Source: Euryodendron excelsum (Eukaryota > Streptophyta > Magnoliopsida > Ericales > Pentaphylacaceae). Taken from it: 64,000 bases of DNA. A model generated the notes under the pieces. It made no database searches, was not told the DNA's origin, and was given only the letters and a program-made list of their open reading frames with translations. This document shows positions 21,670 to 34,400 of this stretch, in pieces. Each line of letters begins with the position of its first letter. Within the stretch, counting starts at the first letter, position 1. Both the position numbers and the translations under genes were made by a program. The DNA is taken from contig CM065383.1 in the NCBI GenBank assembly GCA_033060915.1, positions 18,466,001 through 18,530,000 of the forward strand, in the 5' to 3' direction.

Positions 21670-22475
21670 AAATGAATGATTCTGTGAATTTCATATTCAC
21701 ACTGACTTGTTCAATGATCAAAATAAGATATTGTTGAAATATTCCAACTGATCTCTCATTGCTTCTTTACTCGCGTTTTTTCTCCCCCTAATGGTGAGAA
21801 AACATACTTATCAAAATGACAATCCGCAAAACGTGCCTTGAAGACATCACATGTTAAGGATTCCATATATCTAATAATAGATGGAGAATCAAAACCAATA
21901 TAAATTCAAAATCTTCATTGGACCCATTTTAGTATGGCGTGGGGGTGAGATAGGTACATATATAGCACAACCAAAAACTCGTAAGTAAGAAATATTTGGT
22001 TGTTGACCAATGACAAGTTGTAATAGTGAGTACTGATGATAAGCAGTTGGTTGGATTCTAACCAATGATGTAGCATGCAATATGGCATGTCTCCAAGCAG
22101 AAACATGTAATTTTGTTTTCATAAGTAAAGGTCAAGTAATAAACTAAAACCGTTTTATAAAAGCTTCAGCAAGACCATTTTGTGTATGTGTGTGAGCAAT
22201 TGGGTATTCAACGTCAATTCCTATTGACATGCAATAATCATCAAAGGCTTGAAAAGTAAATTCCCTAGCATTATCTAGGCGTATCGACTTGATCGGGTAA
22301 TCTAAAAACTATGCCCATAAGCAAATAATTTGAGTAAGAAATCTAGCAAAAGTAATATTACTGGTAGAAAGTAAACAAACATGTGACCACTATGTGAATG
22401 CATTTATTAAAATTATAAAATAATAAAATGGTCCACATAGAAGATGTATTGGCCCACAGATATGCCCTTGAAGTC
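21670..22475 (-). pseudogene. copia integrase fragment
   Basis: Minus-strand frames give recognisable integrase core pieces: an IRLDNAREFT block with the second catalytic Asp, an HTHTQNGLAEA block with the catalytic Glu, and downstream YLRVFGCAIYVPI. Several in-frame stops lie between them. Confidence 0.75.
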
Positions 22476-22476
22476 T

Positions 22477-23060
22477 TTATAAGAATGATGGGGACTCAAA
22501 AACTACCTTTGAAGGAGATGGTTTGACAATTAATTTTCCTTGTGAACAGGCAGTATATGTATAATCATTTGATACAAGAATCTTCTGGTTCTTTAGGGAA
22601 TGTCCATGTGAGTTTTCAATAATTCGACGCATCATTATTGACTCTAGATGACCCAAACGATTATGCCATAGGATAAAATTCTTTGGGTCAAACACTTCTG
22701 ATGCATCACTACAAGTGATTCTTCTGCTTCTATAAAAGTATAATATAATGCAGAAGACAATGTAGCAAGTTTCTCTTATATATGTATATTTCTTTCCTGA
22801 AATATAAGAAATAATGTAGAGATGTTCTACATTATCTGCATTCATCGTCTCAATATGATATTTATTACAACGTATATCTTTAAAACTAATCAGATTCCTT
22901 ATAGATTTAGTATAATATAATGCATCATCAATGCATAGCTTTGTTCCTTTTGGCAATATTATATTGGCCCTTCAGGAGCCTTTAATTAATTCTGTTGTGC
23001 CAGAGATTGTATTGACATTAGCTTCAAGTAATGTCAAGTATGAGAAATATTTTTTCTCTT
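22477..23060 (-). pseudogene. copia protease / pre-integrase zinc-binding fragment
   Basis: The minus-strand ORF of 159 codons contains the pre-integrase pattern FILWHNRLGHLES, then C-S-Q-G-K (the H-H-C-C zinc-binding region, one Cys changed to Tyr in YTYTACSQGK). Before it lies the region normally following the protease (LPKGTKLCIDDALYY). Protease residues themselves are mostly destroyed. Confidence 0.7.
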
Positions 23061-23271
23061 AAAGAATTGTGTGCGTTGTTCCACTATTTTCTAGACATAT
23101 GCCTTTATCATTTTAGAAATACTTAACGTGTTGGCACGATCTATGTATCTATATAATATATTAAAAGTACTTATTTAAAGCATGATCATTAATTAAAAAG
23201 AAAACCATATGAAGGAAACATTACAAAAAATGATAAGAAACTAAATAGAGTAAAACAACGAGACAATAATA

Positions 23272-24260
23272 TTAAGTAATGTGGACATCCTCATCACCAA
23301 TTAAATGGTCTATTCTTCCACTTCCATCTTTAAAGAAATCTGAAATATCTAGATGAGGAATATCGACCTGGCCATCAAAATTCATAAAATGCATTTCTAT
23401 AATTTTTCCTTTATCTTTAATTAAGGCTTGGTAAATCTCTTTCAAATATTTGGGCGCACGACAGGTTCGTGACCAACAACCTTGCATCCCACATCTATAA
23501 CAAGTACCTTTATATTTTTTAGGAGGTTTATTCTATACCCATCTTGTTTTTTTAGAGTTATTCCACTGCTGGTGATGTGGTGTGGTATTTTTAAACCCCA
23601 TATGATAACCTCCACGATAATTCCCACGAGTACGAACATTATTCCTGCCATGACTATGGCCACATCAGCGACCATATACGCTAAATAAGATTGCATTCAC
23701 TTTAGGAAATGGAGCAAAACTAGTAGGTCGGGACTGATGATTTTTCAGTAACAACTAATTATTTTGCTCAACCACAAGAAGACATGATATCAATTCAGAA
23801 TACTTTTTAAATCTACGCTCTCGATATTGTTGCTGCAAGAGCACATTCGAGGCATGGAAGGTGGAGAATCTTTTTTCTAATAAGTCGTCATCAGTAATAA
23901 TTTTTCCACATAGCTTTAATCGTGAGCAGATTTTAAACAAATGCAGAGTTGTACTCACTAACCATTTTAAAATCTTGCAATCTCAAGTACATCCAATCAG
24001 ATCTGACCCTTGGGAGGATTATGGTCTTCTGTGCTCGTATCTCTGCTTTAAATTTTTTCATAATATCAATAAATTTTTTATCGTGAGGTATTTAGATTTT
24101 AATTCTTCATGAAGATAATGATGAAGAAAAATCATTGTTTTAGTGTGATCCTACTAGGATGCGTCATTTTCCTCAATTATTGTGTGTTCAAGTTCCTTCG
24201 TAGCCAGATAGATCTCAACATCAAGGATCCATGATACATAATTATCTCCAGAAATGTCAA
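23272..24260 (-). pseudogene. copia gag fragment with zinc knuckle
   Basis: Minus-strand frames show a retrovirus-like gag remnant. 23960-23755 gives a helix-rich piece (LEKRFSTFHASNVLLQQQYR), and 23560-23272 gives the nucleocapsid knuckle region ending MQGCWSRTCRAPKYL. The frame changes between pieces. gag packages the element RNA; this copy is not functional. Confidence 0.65.
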
Positions 24261-24953
24261 GGGTGGCGAATTCTAGTTTTGTTATATTCAAAATTTTTAG
24301 AATGCTATAGTAACAAAACAATAAGAGTAAATCAGAATAAGAGTATTCAAACTACACATATTCAGGCCATATAAAATAATAAAAAGAACACTAATGAAAT
24401 AAACGGCATGCAGGCCTTACTAAGCATTCTTCAAGAATGCTTGATTACATTATTAAAGTAATACGCATAATAAATTGTAATTGCAATAATATACCGAACA
24501 TATTATTGTCAGGCATGTATTATGATAAGCAACAACCGACAGAACGTAATGTACTTTGTAATAAATAATTACTATACAATTACTATTCATCACTGTTCAT
24601 GAATAGTAGAGTGCATCGGATCGATATATATACATATATATAATGTTACTATTTTTGTCCCCATTATAACTTTTAATCACATCAAAATATAGTTAAGTCA
24701 CATGTCTATGAAAAGCTATTAAAATATGGATTCCAGATCTACAAATATCATAGGCAAAAAATGTAAGATCCGGGAGAAATAAAGCAACAAAGTTTTGAAA
24801 TAAACACTATGCATTTCAATAGTGGAACTACTGTTTATACTATTCATGCAAATTGAGTGAACAATAAAAAATCTAAAATGAAGATAAATTACACATAAAA
24901 TGCAGTACCTTCCTGATGTAAGGAAAAACACTTAAAGTATCGTGCTAATAATT

Positions 24954-25344
24954 TGTTATAAAACTAAAACAGGTAAAAGAAATCAAGACAAAATATACAT
25001 ATGTAATTCTTCAGGAACTGCCAAATATTTATCATATTAGTTCTTCTGGAACTATTATGGCTATATCTTCTGGATCACCCAATAATTTTATTGATAATAT
25101 AGAACTAAAGAATACAACATGAGTTTTGAGAAATTACATATACAGCTTCTTCCTTTCTATTTTCTTTCTACTATTCCTTTTTCATACTTTCCTGAACTCC
25201 TAAGCTCCTCTATTTATAGGAGTTTGGCCTTGGCCATCTACCGCGAGGCAGTAGCCACCCTCGTGATTGAGGCAGTGGCTGCTTTGAAAAATTTTGATGA
25301 CTAAAGATGCCATAAGGTCATCCACTATGCCAGCATACATAAGA
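24954..25344 (-). repeat. 5' LTR of the minus-strand copia element
   Basis: 391 bp, the partner of 14406-14805. Just inside it (24939-24953) the minus strand reads TTATTAGCACGATA, at the expected primer-binding position. The outer flank AAATT repeats the one left of the other LTR. Confidence 0.9.
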
Positions 25345-25349
25345 AAATT

Positions 25350-28300
25350 GTATTAAGTGATAGTACCTATCTTTCTTCTAAATCAAAATTGTGTCAACAA
25401 CATTATGCACTTGTTTTTAAGTAACTAACATACCCTACCAAACAACCCAAAAAAGAGCAGGCGACCAAGTGAAAGTGAACAGCCCCGAGCAAATCTTCTA
25501 GAGAGCGTACCCTTTGTTTCTACTCTTTCTCTCTTCTAAAAACAACTAAGAATCTAAATATAAAAAGAAAAAGAAGAATATTTCTATTCTATGGAGACCC
25601 CTTGGACCTCCGACCAATGAGGTGATGACACATGCATGCGTGCAACTTCTAAAGAGTGGGTTCCAAACCTGGGTGGCACTATATAACTCAATCCATTATA
25701 GGGCTATTGGTGGATTATTTCTATTTTAGAATAAACTATGAGATAGAGGAGACTTTAAGGAGATTTTGTCGAGATAAGGACTTGCAAAAGTCGAGTAGTC
25801 GCAGAAGTAAGGTCTCAGACTCGCAGAAGACAAGTGAAAAGTCTCTCGAGTTTTCATTGCTTTGCCATGGATTTTGTGAGCCCATCAGGAGTGCGCATCG
25901 TCTGGACCTCTTTTCGGGGAAGAATTCCATTTCTAGAAGTTCCCTCTCGTATGTCACCTTACTCACTTAGGGCCTTTGGACGACTAAGTCAGCTCGGCTT
26001 CTCTTTCTGAATCAGATTCACTTCCGACGTGGAGCACACTTGACCCTGCGTCACTTGATGTATCATCGAGGAATAAAAACCTCTTCTGATTCTGCGTTGC
26101 TTGCTGCATCGAGAATAGCTTCCCCTTCTGAACCTTCGTCATTCTTTGAAGAGGGAATTGCTGATGATTCCGGCCGGCTCTGTAGTTTCGAGAATTTAGT
26201 TTTCAAAAAACGAATAAATTAGGGGATTGGTCATGCCATTTTGCTTTTCTTTTATGGTTTATCTTCCTAGATGGAATTGATGAGTTGCTTGAAAGACCAT
26301 CCGATCTAGCGAAGCTAAAACTTAGTCTTTATTAGCCCTTTAGCAGTATTTACAACTTACCTTCAAAGGATAGTCAACGAATTAAAACCATAAATCGATT
26401 AGACCTTTATAAAATAGTTTTTTTTAGAGGTTATGTTGGTATGATACTAACAAGGGGGTTGGTTTAGCAGTAAGAGCTCATTCTAGTTACCTCGTAGTCC
26501 CTTATTCGGGTCATTCATACTGCGCAACATTAGAGCCTGACTATAGCTTTATAAGCTTGTTGCGTAACTCTGGACCGGGTCTCACCTGGAGCAAGAGCCC
26601 CTGCTCCTAGTGTTGTGAAACCTAGCATCCTAACGAATCTTCCTTTTCAGCCTCCAGAGCACCAAAAAAAAAATTACTAGAGATACTCACAATTTTCTGG
26701 CATCATGACTTATAAAATAAAATAGATTAAATAATACATTATACGGAAGTTAGTAAAAGATTGATACTGTAACAAATTTAAAAAATGTAAACACTTAATT
26801 ATTACAATAAAAAGTAAAGATCCTAAAGTAAAATTTATATAAAGTGCAGAGTATAAATTAAGCAACCAGCACTGGCATGGCATTCTATGTTAGTGAGTCA
26901 AGTACAACTTTGACGGATTGTAATATCCATCTCTCTCCTACAAAAGCCATGTTACATGCTTCTAAAGTACAGCTACAGCAGGGTTGAAAGTACCATTCCT
27001 ATAAACATATATCCACCATACCTGTAGGTTGTTGTGGTGGTGTACTATCAATTCTTCTTTTCTACTTATTCTAAATTAATCTCGACCAAAATTAATGATT
27101 CTTAAATCATATGAAAACAAAAAAGTGGTTAGAATATTTTGCAAAAGTCAATTTTTTGAAACTTACAATTTTCAATTTTTGAGCGGACTATAGATTAGAT
27201 GCATTACAATTTTCAAAAGCAAAAACAAAAGATTCAATGCCTATAAACCTTAGTGCGTATAGATTTATCTACAACAATGATCCTAGTTTTGCTCAATAAA
27301 GATTAAAGAGGGTGGGAGGGGAGAGATCATCGGGTGGTATCCCTGCACGAGCAGCGAGAGACCACTACTTAGTACTCTATGTTGAAAGTGTACCTATTGG
27401 ATAATAAAATACTAATCATAAGAACTCTTAGTTATAAAAAAAAAATGTGATTAATTCATTTCGATTGAATTTTTTGTTTAATTTTTTAAAAGATAGAATA
27501 GTATTTAGGAATTACGATACCTAATTCATCCTATGTATCGGTGCAATCATAGTGGGAGTAGTGCTGCACTGAGAGTCCAGCGGGGAGCCTAACCATATAT
27601 AAATGGACTAGAATAGCAAAACATTTTGAGTATGATGGAGTTGACTGATGATTTTTTTTTTTTTTTCCAACAGGTCATATTCAGTATTTTTCTTTTTCTT
27701 CTTGTTTAATTTTTATTTTTTTCTAGATCACACGTATTTACATGGTAATCATTCAAAACACAAATAATTGATTATATTACCATTATCAGAAAGAGTAGGT
27801 AAGGCCAGTGCTTTGGTGATGTGCAATCAGTCTAGGTGTGTCTTTTGGCAATGATTCTGGGTTGTGGGGACGAAGAATCAACTAAAACTGATTCGCATCA
27901 GGCTAATGAAGGATCAGTTAATTCATTGGGGGGGGGGGGGACCCTATAATATGGGGAATTTAAACTTTGAAAGATGATCATAAAATGTTGAATTTAATCC
28001 AATAGAGAAATGCCAGCCTCTCAAGTGTCGGCTGAAAGGTTTGAGTGGAGAGCCACAGCCCTCCAATTAGATGGGGAAATGAGAAGTCAACCTCGGAGTA
28101 GTTGAGTCATATAATTGAATCTTGAAAACACGTGTCCACCAACTTCATAATTTCTGAAAGGAATTGAGAGATAACCACCAAAGAACACTTAAATAATAAT
28201 CATCAGTGAAATTAGGTAATATTTTGATTGGTCCCTCAATTCTAAGCAGTAGAGAAAGGAGGCCTTCTCCTGTCAAAGTAAGGGAAGTTAATGAACAAAA

Positions 28301-31300
28301 TTAAGGGGTAAACTATTATTTTAAAGAAATTATTCTAGAGTGATCTATTACACCACTATAATTTTAGTATTTGTGATGGGTTGTAGTTATTTTCACAAAT
28401 ATTCAAACCATAATAGGTGTCCGTTGCCAGTTATTGTGGTTCTCAAACTTTATTCAAAGATTTCAATATCATCCTCTAATTTTAAATTTTGTTTATTCGA
28501 GCATTTGAATTTTGATAATGAAATGAATGTGGTCCAACTGGTTTACAGAAATGAGAAAACCTAACTCTATCACATCATAAGTTAAACGTGTACTGGAATT
28601 GAACTTCATCTGAAATTACTAGTGGTTTCTTCTCTTTATTTTTGTTTCACTTGTTTAAACTATATTTTTCTGACTAGTTTAAATCCCAAAAGTAGCTAAA
28701 TTGGAAGTACATGACACAACAAGATAGTTTTTTCTCGCCTGTTAATGGCGGGATTGCATTGAATTAATTCTGAAAGTTGGAGGCTCAAATAGAAAACTTA
28801 AAAATTCAAGGTAATATTAAAATTAAGTAAAGTTTAAGAGGCTAAATGGAAGCTTAACCATTAAATTGCTATATCCAACATGAAATTCTATTAAGCTTTC
28901 ATAATTTTCAGAATGATATTGATATACGTACCAAAAATAAATTCAATAAAAAGTGTAAAAACAATGCAGCCAAGTTGTTGACCTATTATTTTAAAATAAA
29001 AAACACATCAAAATACTTTTTAATCACAAAATCATTACTACCACATTATTTTGATGCAAGTGTATGTATACAAATTAAAAAAAATAATATTTTCGTTTCT
29101 TAAAAAGTGTTTTCGTTTCTTAAAAAGTTTTTTTAAAATACTAAAACCAATCAAAGTAGCCACCACTGAGCCGAATGAAATTTAACTGACCTCTCAAATG
29201 TTAAAGGCAACTCTCTAATAATTTTAAAACAAAAATAAAATTCTCGCTTTTGAATTAAATTATTATATCCAAAATGATTTACCAGGACTTGCAAAAGACT
29301 AACAAACAATTCGAGACCAGCTTCGCTTATATATCTACTCTTTTGGGACGTGTCACTCACTAATCAAGCAATGACAAAAAATTGAAAAGATGAGTTGGTC
29401 GGTTCTTTTAGGGGAAGACTTAGAAATTTTGTTACAGGGTCTAAGATAAAAAAAAAAAATTGAATTTTTGGAGTTAGTGTAAAAAAATTTAAATTCGGAG
29501 AGAAGTAATACACTATTTCATATTATAAATACAGAAAAATATATTGTGCTTGAAGAGAATTTTGAAAACAAAAGGGCCAATGCCTCCCTTCTTGGTCTTA
29601 GTGTAGGTCTACCACTGCACGTGCTAATTAATAAATACAAAATTTTAAAACATGTTTAGGTATCTTGGGTCTAATTATTGGACCAATAATGCAGTGTATT
29701 GGAGAATGAAGATTGAGGTAATATTACCCCAAGAGTAATTACAATTTAACAAGTCAAGCCAAATTATACATTAGAGAAAGAGAAATGAGAGGAAATGAAA
29801 TGAGGGGAGACACTAGACAAAGTTTCAAAACCTTTCATTGTTCGTCTATGAAGGAAAAAAAAAAAGATATTGAAGAAAAATTAACTAACTACACATGGTT
29901 CAATTCAAAGGAAAAAGAATGAAAAATAATTAACTAACTAACTTATCCCATGAACTTTTGAACGCTAAATTGAGCTGCTTCTTGGATTAAAACTTGTGAT
30001 TAGATATGTTCAGTAGCAAAATATGACAATTAGGGTTTGAATTCTCTTCATTTTATTAATTAATGGAGATTTTTATTTCATTAATTAATGAATCTGATAA
30101 AATTTATGCCAGATGTATTGTTAAAATTATGTCATTTTATATTAAAATTTACTTCCCTATACATAAGAACAACTCATTTAATTTTTGATGAAGTTGCAAG
30201 TCTGAATTAAATTCACGTGTCAACTTTTTAATCAATACTAATGAATAGTGGTATTTTGGTTATTTTTTACATCTTTTTTTTTGGTAGACCAAAAGATTCT
30301 TTCTAATTTTCTAACAGCATGTTTGGGACTTAGGAGAGGTAAAGGAAAGGATTTAAAATTTTTATTTTCTTTTCTTTTTCTATTCGATTCTACCCAAAAA
30401 TAAAAGAGAAAAAAACAAGGAAAAAAAAAATACTCTCTACTTCTTCTTTCCTTTTGCTTTTCTTTACAAAAATAAATATGAAAGGGAAACAATTTTTCTT
30501 CATTTTCAGTTCTCTTTTCTTCATTTTCCTTCCTTGAGTTCCAAACACGCTGTCAATCTTGTCATTTTGATTTCTTTCCCCTCCCAAACAAGAATCTCTT
30601 CATTTCCACAAGTTTCAAACTCATCAATCTGTAGAAGGTTAGATGCAGATTTCATAAATTTACAATCCCATTCACAAAATAAAAGCAATGAAAGCAACTT
30701 AGACCTTCCTTCGTATACATGGATGATAGAAACCGTCACGTCTACTGTACAAAAGGTATCATACATCATATGATTGCTGTGATGAAAATATAATCAATAA
30801 TTTTGATGAAAGGTTATTGGGCCCCACTAAACTTTGCCCATAAATTCATCCAACAGAATCTCCAAACTAACCTTCTCGCCCTTGACAGTCTGAGCAATCG
30901 TCATGTATATAGTACGTATGTATAATTGTATATACACACATATGTATAATAAAAGCACGTACTGGTGAATGAATATTTGGACTTGTGGTTCTTCACAATT
31001 CTGATTATGTTTTTCTTCGACTAAACCCTCTGGTAATCTTGCCTTTGATTTTGGATTGTTTGCTTGCTTTGTAGTGCTCCATATTGTCATATTCGTATTG
31101 CAGTTGTCCTTAATAAACCTCAGTTTGGCTGCCGAGAAAGCCGAAGAAAAATTCAGGGAAAAAATGAACTGCTTTCGAAGGCTTTGAGCAAATGAAAAAC
31201 CCAGAGACGATTAAGTTAGATAACTATTCCACGGCCTAGTCGAATTTTGTTCTTCCACTTTCTCGGGTGCCAAACAAGGAATGATGAACAGTTTATGTGC

Positions 31301-31446
31301 TATTTTCTTCCAGTTTCCCGGTAAACAAACGCAGCACAACGACATTAGAAGGAATTTTAACGTCTTCTTAAATGCTTTGCAGATACTGCATTTGGGTCCT
31401 CCTTAGAGTGCCGATATAGAGCTGGATTTGTTTTGTTGTACGCAAA
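25350..31446. other. Intergenic DNA between the copia element and DTX45-like gene
   Basis: About 6 kb without a supported gene. 25690-26660 differs in composition (richer in G/C, mixed codon-like text) and may be an organellar insertion. The rest is AT-rich with A/T homopolymers, a G run at about 27930-27941 and a T run near 27652. 30370-30490 is C/T-poor on one strand and yields only low-complexity ORFs. The last kilobase must include the DTX45-like promoter. Confidence 0.5.
25690..26660. other. Possible mitochondrial-derived insertion (NUMT)
   Basis: The stretch has higher G+C and a style typical of plant mitochondrial intergenic DNA, such as CTCGGCTTCTCTTTCTGAA near 25995 and CTTTTCAGCCTCCAGAGCAC near 26644. 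It contrasts with the AT-rich flanks. No mitochondrial gene is identified within it, so this is only a composition-based suggestion. Confidence 0.25.
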
Positions 31447-34400
31447 ATGACGGTAACTAAACTTGCCGGTGCGCTCTCTTGTGGAATTGCTGGTCAAAGA
31501 TGTGAAAGGAGAGCAATTGGGCAAGCTTTTGAGGCCAAGGCCTCGACTTGGGATCTTCGTCTTCATCATCTTGGGGCGAATTACAGGAAGGGGTTGAGAT
31601 TCAACAATGTGGTTCGGAATTGTGGGTTAGTTAGTGGTGATCATGCTTTAGACTATGAGTTGGGTCCTTCTAATATGGAGGAAACATTAGCTTCAACCAG
31701 AGAGACAGTCATAAAGGGCTCGAGCAAGGGATATATGTAAGGCTCTTTACTCTCACCTCTATTTTCTATGCTTGTATCATTTTCCATTATCTACCAATTT
31801 AAGTTTAATTGTGGTAGAGAAACTTAAGTATAACCGATGGAAATGGATCTTCCTGCATTACTTTCAGAGAGCTTTTTGACTTGGTGTGGTATAATCTGGC
31901 TTATAAACATTAGCTTTACATTCTGTGGATATTAGTTAACCACTTGTTCACTCCTGCAATTTCTACTCTGTACTCTTATTATCCAGTTAAAATTCTAAAT
32001 TGTTTCTCAGGGCGCTAGGGGGGACTCCTACCAGTCAACCAAGTCCTCAAAGTGTCCAAACTGAGCTTATAATGCTTTCTTTACCAGCAATTGCTGGCCA
32101 AGCCATTGAGCCATTGGCACAACTCATGGAGACAGCTTACATTGGCAAGGTGGGTAAGTAATCCCTCTTCCCTGCTTTATTCTTTGCGTCCTGGTTTTCT
32201 GTTTTACTTTACTAATATAGCCTTTTTCATTGTTTTAACTTCTATGACGACTTTGTTATCTGTTGATTTGTTATTTTGTTGTTGTGCTTTAGATAAATTT
32301 GATGTGGTGCTTATCATCTGTCCTGACTACTTTGGTTTCTCCATATGGAATATTTGCTTTCTCCCCTTTTTTGGTTGTGTAAAAAAGAATGTGGTTTCAA
32401 TTGGTCTCCATCACCAATGTGAAAATAGTTGGCTCCATGTTTGAGAAACTTATGCTGATTTGTTTCTTGTGTCCCATGCCTATAAATTTGTAAAAAGCAT
32501 CTGTATGCTTTATCTTATTCCAGATTATTCAATTATGATCTTTAAAAGTTCATTTCATACCAGTTTGCCTTATCGCATTGCCATTTCAGTACTTCTGTTC
32601 GCAGGAGGTACATCCAATGTAAGTGGGCATTTTGCGCACTTCAGTGATTCATGCACATGATGTAGGTGACTTCTCTAGGTGTATTAAAAGGGTTATGTTT
32701 GTTGTGTGCAATACTTCTAGCTGGAGAGACTACATTTGACACACTCCTGCTCACTTTTGCCAAATTAAATTAACATACCTGAACTTGACTAAATAGAAAA
32801 CTCTTGTTTTTTTAAATTATTTTAATGCATTTCTTGGTTTCTTTTTTTTTTTTCCCTCTAAATTCTCTAATTTTTTTATGTGCTTCCTTTTATTCCATCT
32901 TCTTCACTTGACTTTCACTCTGTTTAGATTCAACATTGAAAACATTATTTTTCCTCACTCCGCTGTTTGATGAGCTCTTGAATTTACTCGTCTTGGAAAG
33001 GTCCCTTGGAGTTGGCATCAGCAGGTGTTTCAATATCGATATTTAACATTATATCGAAGGTATTCAATATCCCTCTCCTTAGTGTTGCAACTTCATTTGT
33101 TGCGGAAGACATCTCTAAGAATGCAAGCAAGGATTCTACTTCAGGTAAAATTGGAATAGGTGCCATAAGGGCGCTTTCTCTTGAGTTTGAAATAATTTGC
33201 TAACTATAAGAATCATAAATAAAGGATTTATATTTGCTCAATTTGAGAATTTGATGTGAAATGATGGTTGTGATAAGAACTAACAATTGTAAAACTTGAT
33301 GAAACAGATGAAAGAAAGCCACTACCGTCAGTCTCTACTGCCTTAGTTTTGGCTGTTGGAATTGGTATATTGGAAGCTTTAGCAATGTATTTTGGATCTG
33401 GACTGTTTCTCAACATGATGGGTATATCAACTGTAAGTACTAGTACTTGGAGTATGGTAGCTATCCACATATATCCACCATTAACCCTTTGATATTTATG
33501 AACAAATCACATTTTACACTCATACTTCGATACATTACCTAACCCCGTGGACATATCCTAAATTCCCATTATGTTTTTTTCAGAAATCTCGACTTTCAAT
33601 TTTTCATATGCATTATTTTCCATCTGCAGTGAAGCAAAATTTCCTTAACTTGATATATATGTTTTTTAACAGGCTTCATCCATGCGCATTCCAGCGCAAC
33701 AATTTCTTAAACTTCGAGCTGTTGGTGCTCCTGCAGTTGTTGTTTCTCTGGCCATTCAAGGCATCTTACGTGGGTTTAAGGACACAAAGACCCCCGTGTT
33801 GTGTCTAGGCAAGTCTTTGGAATACTGTATGGATCTATGATGGAGAAGGAATATGAAGATCATACAATTATCTATCGTGTTTCAATAATGTACACAAATG
33901 TCTCTTCACGTTCCCTTGTCCATGACTTATAATTAAACCTCTCATCATTTTTCAGCATATAGGGATAATTTTGCCCCTTATTTTCATCCTTATGCATTTC
34001 AGATCACCCTTTCCTTTATCTCACTTATGTTTGAAACACATTTAGGAATGGCAAGTGAGAACCTCCTGAAGTTCTCATTAAATGTCACCTCCAAGTTTAA
34101 ATGGGTAGCCAAATTAGTAGTTAAACATGGTAGGAAATTTCTTTGCAGAACTCAATTCTCTTGATCAGGTAAATGCTTTTAATCTATGATTGAAATTGTA
34201 TATATTTTCCATAACTCATCCAAATAAATGGAGAATGGTTTTGTGACTTTTGTCTTACTGACTAAAAACAAGGGTCTCTATTTCTGATAACCTTGTCCTA
34301 TTACACATGTGGCAGAACACTTATTTTGCATTTGTTGTTTAAAAAAGAAAAACCAGAGCATTTACTGTTTTTATTCTGGATAAGGTTATACACTAAAAAC

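Larger units (their letters stand above)
14406..25344 (-). mobile_element. Complete, decayed Ty1/copia retrotransposon with a nested solo LTR
   Basis: Terminal repeats at 14406-14805 and 24954-25344 are near-identical in layout, running TGTTATAAAAC to CATACATAAGA as written on the + strand. Both are flanked by the 5-bp duplication AAATT (14401-14405 and 25345-25349). Coding remnants lie on the minus strand in the order gag zinc knuckle, protease/pre-integrase, integrase, RT and RNase H, which defines Ty1/copia. Stops and frameshifts in every domain and diverged LTRs show an old insertion. A 4.5 kb element (16457-20967) is inserted inside RT, so about 6.4 kb belongs to this element itself. Confidence 0.92.
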
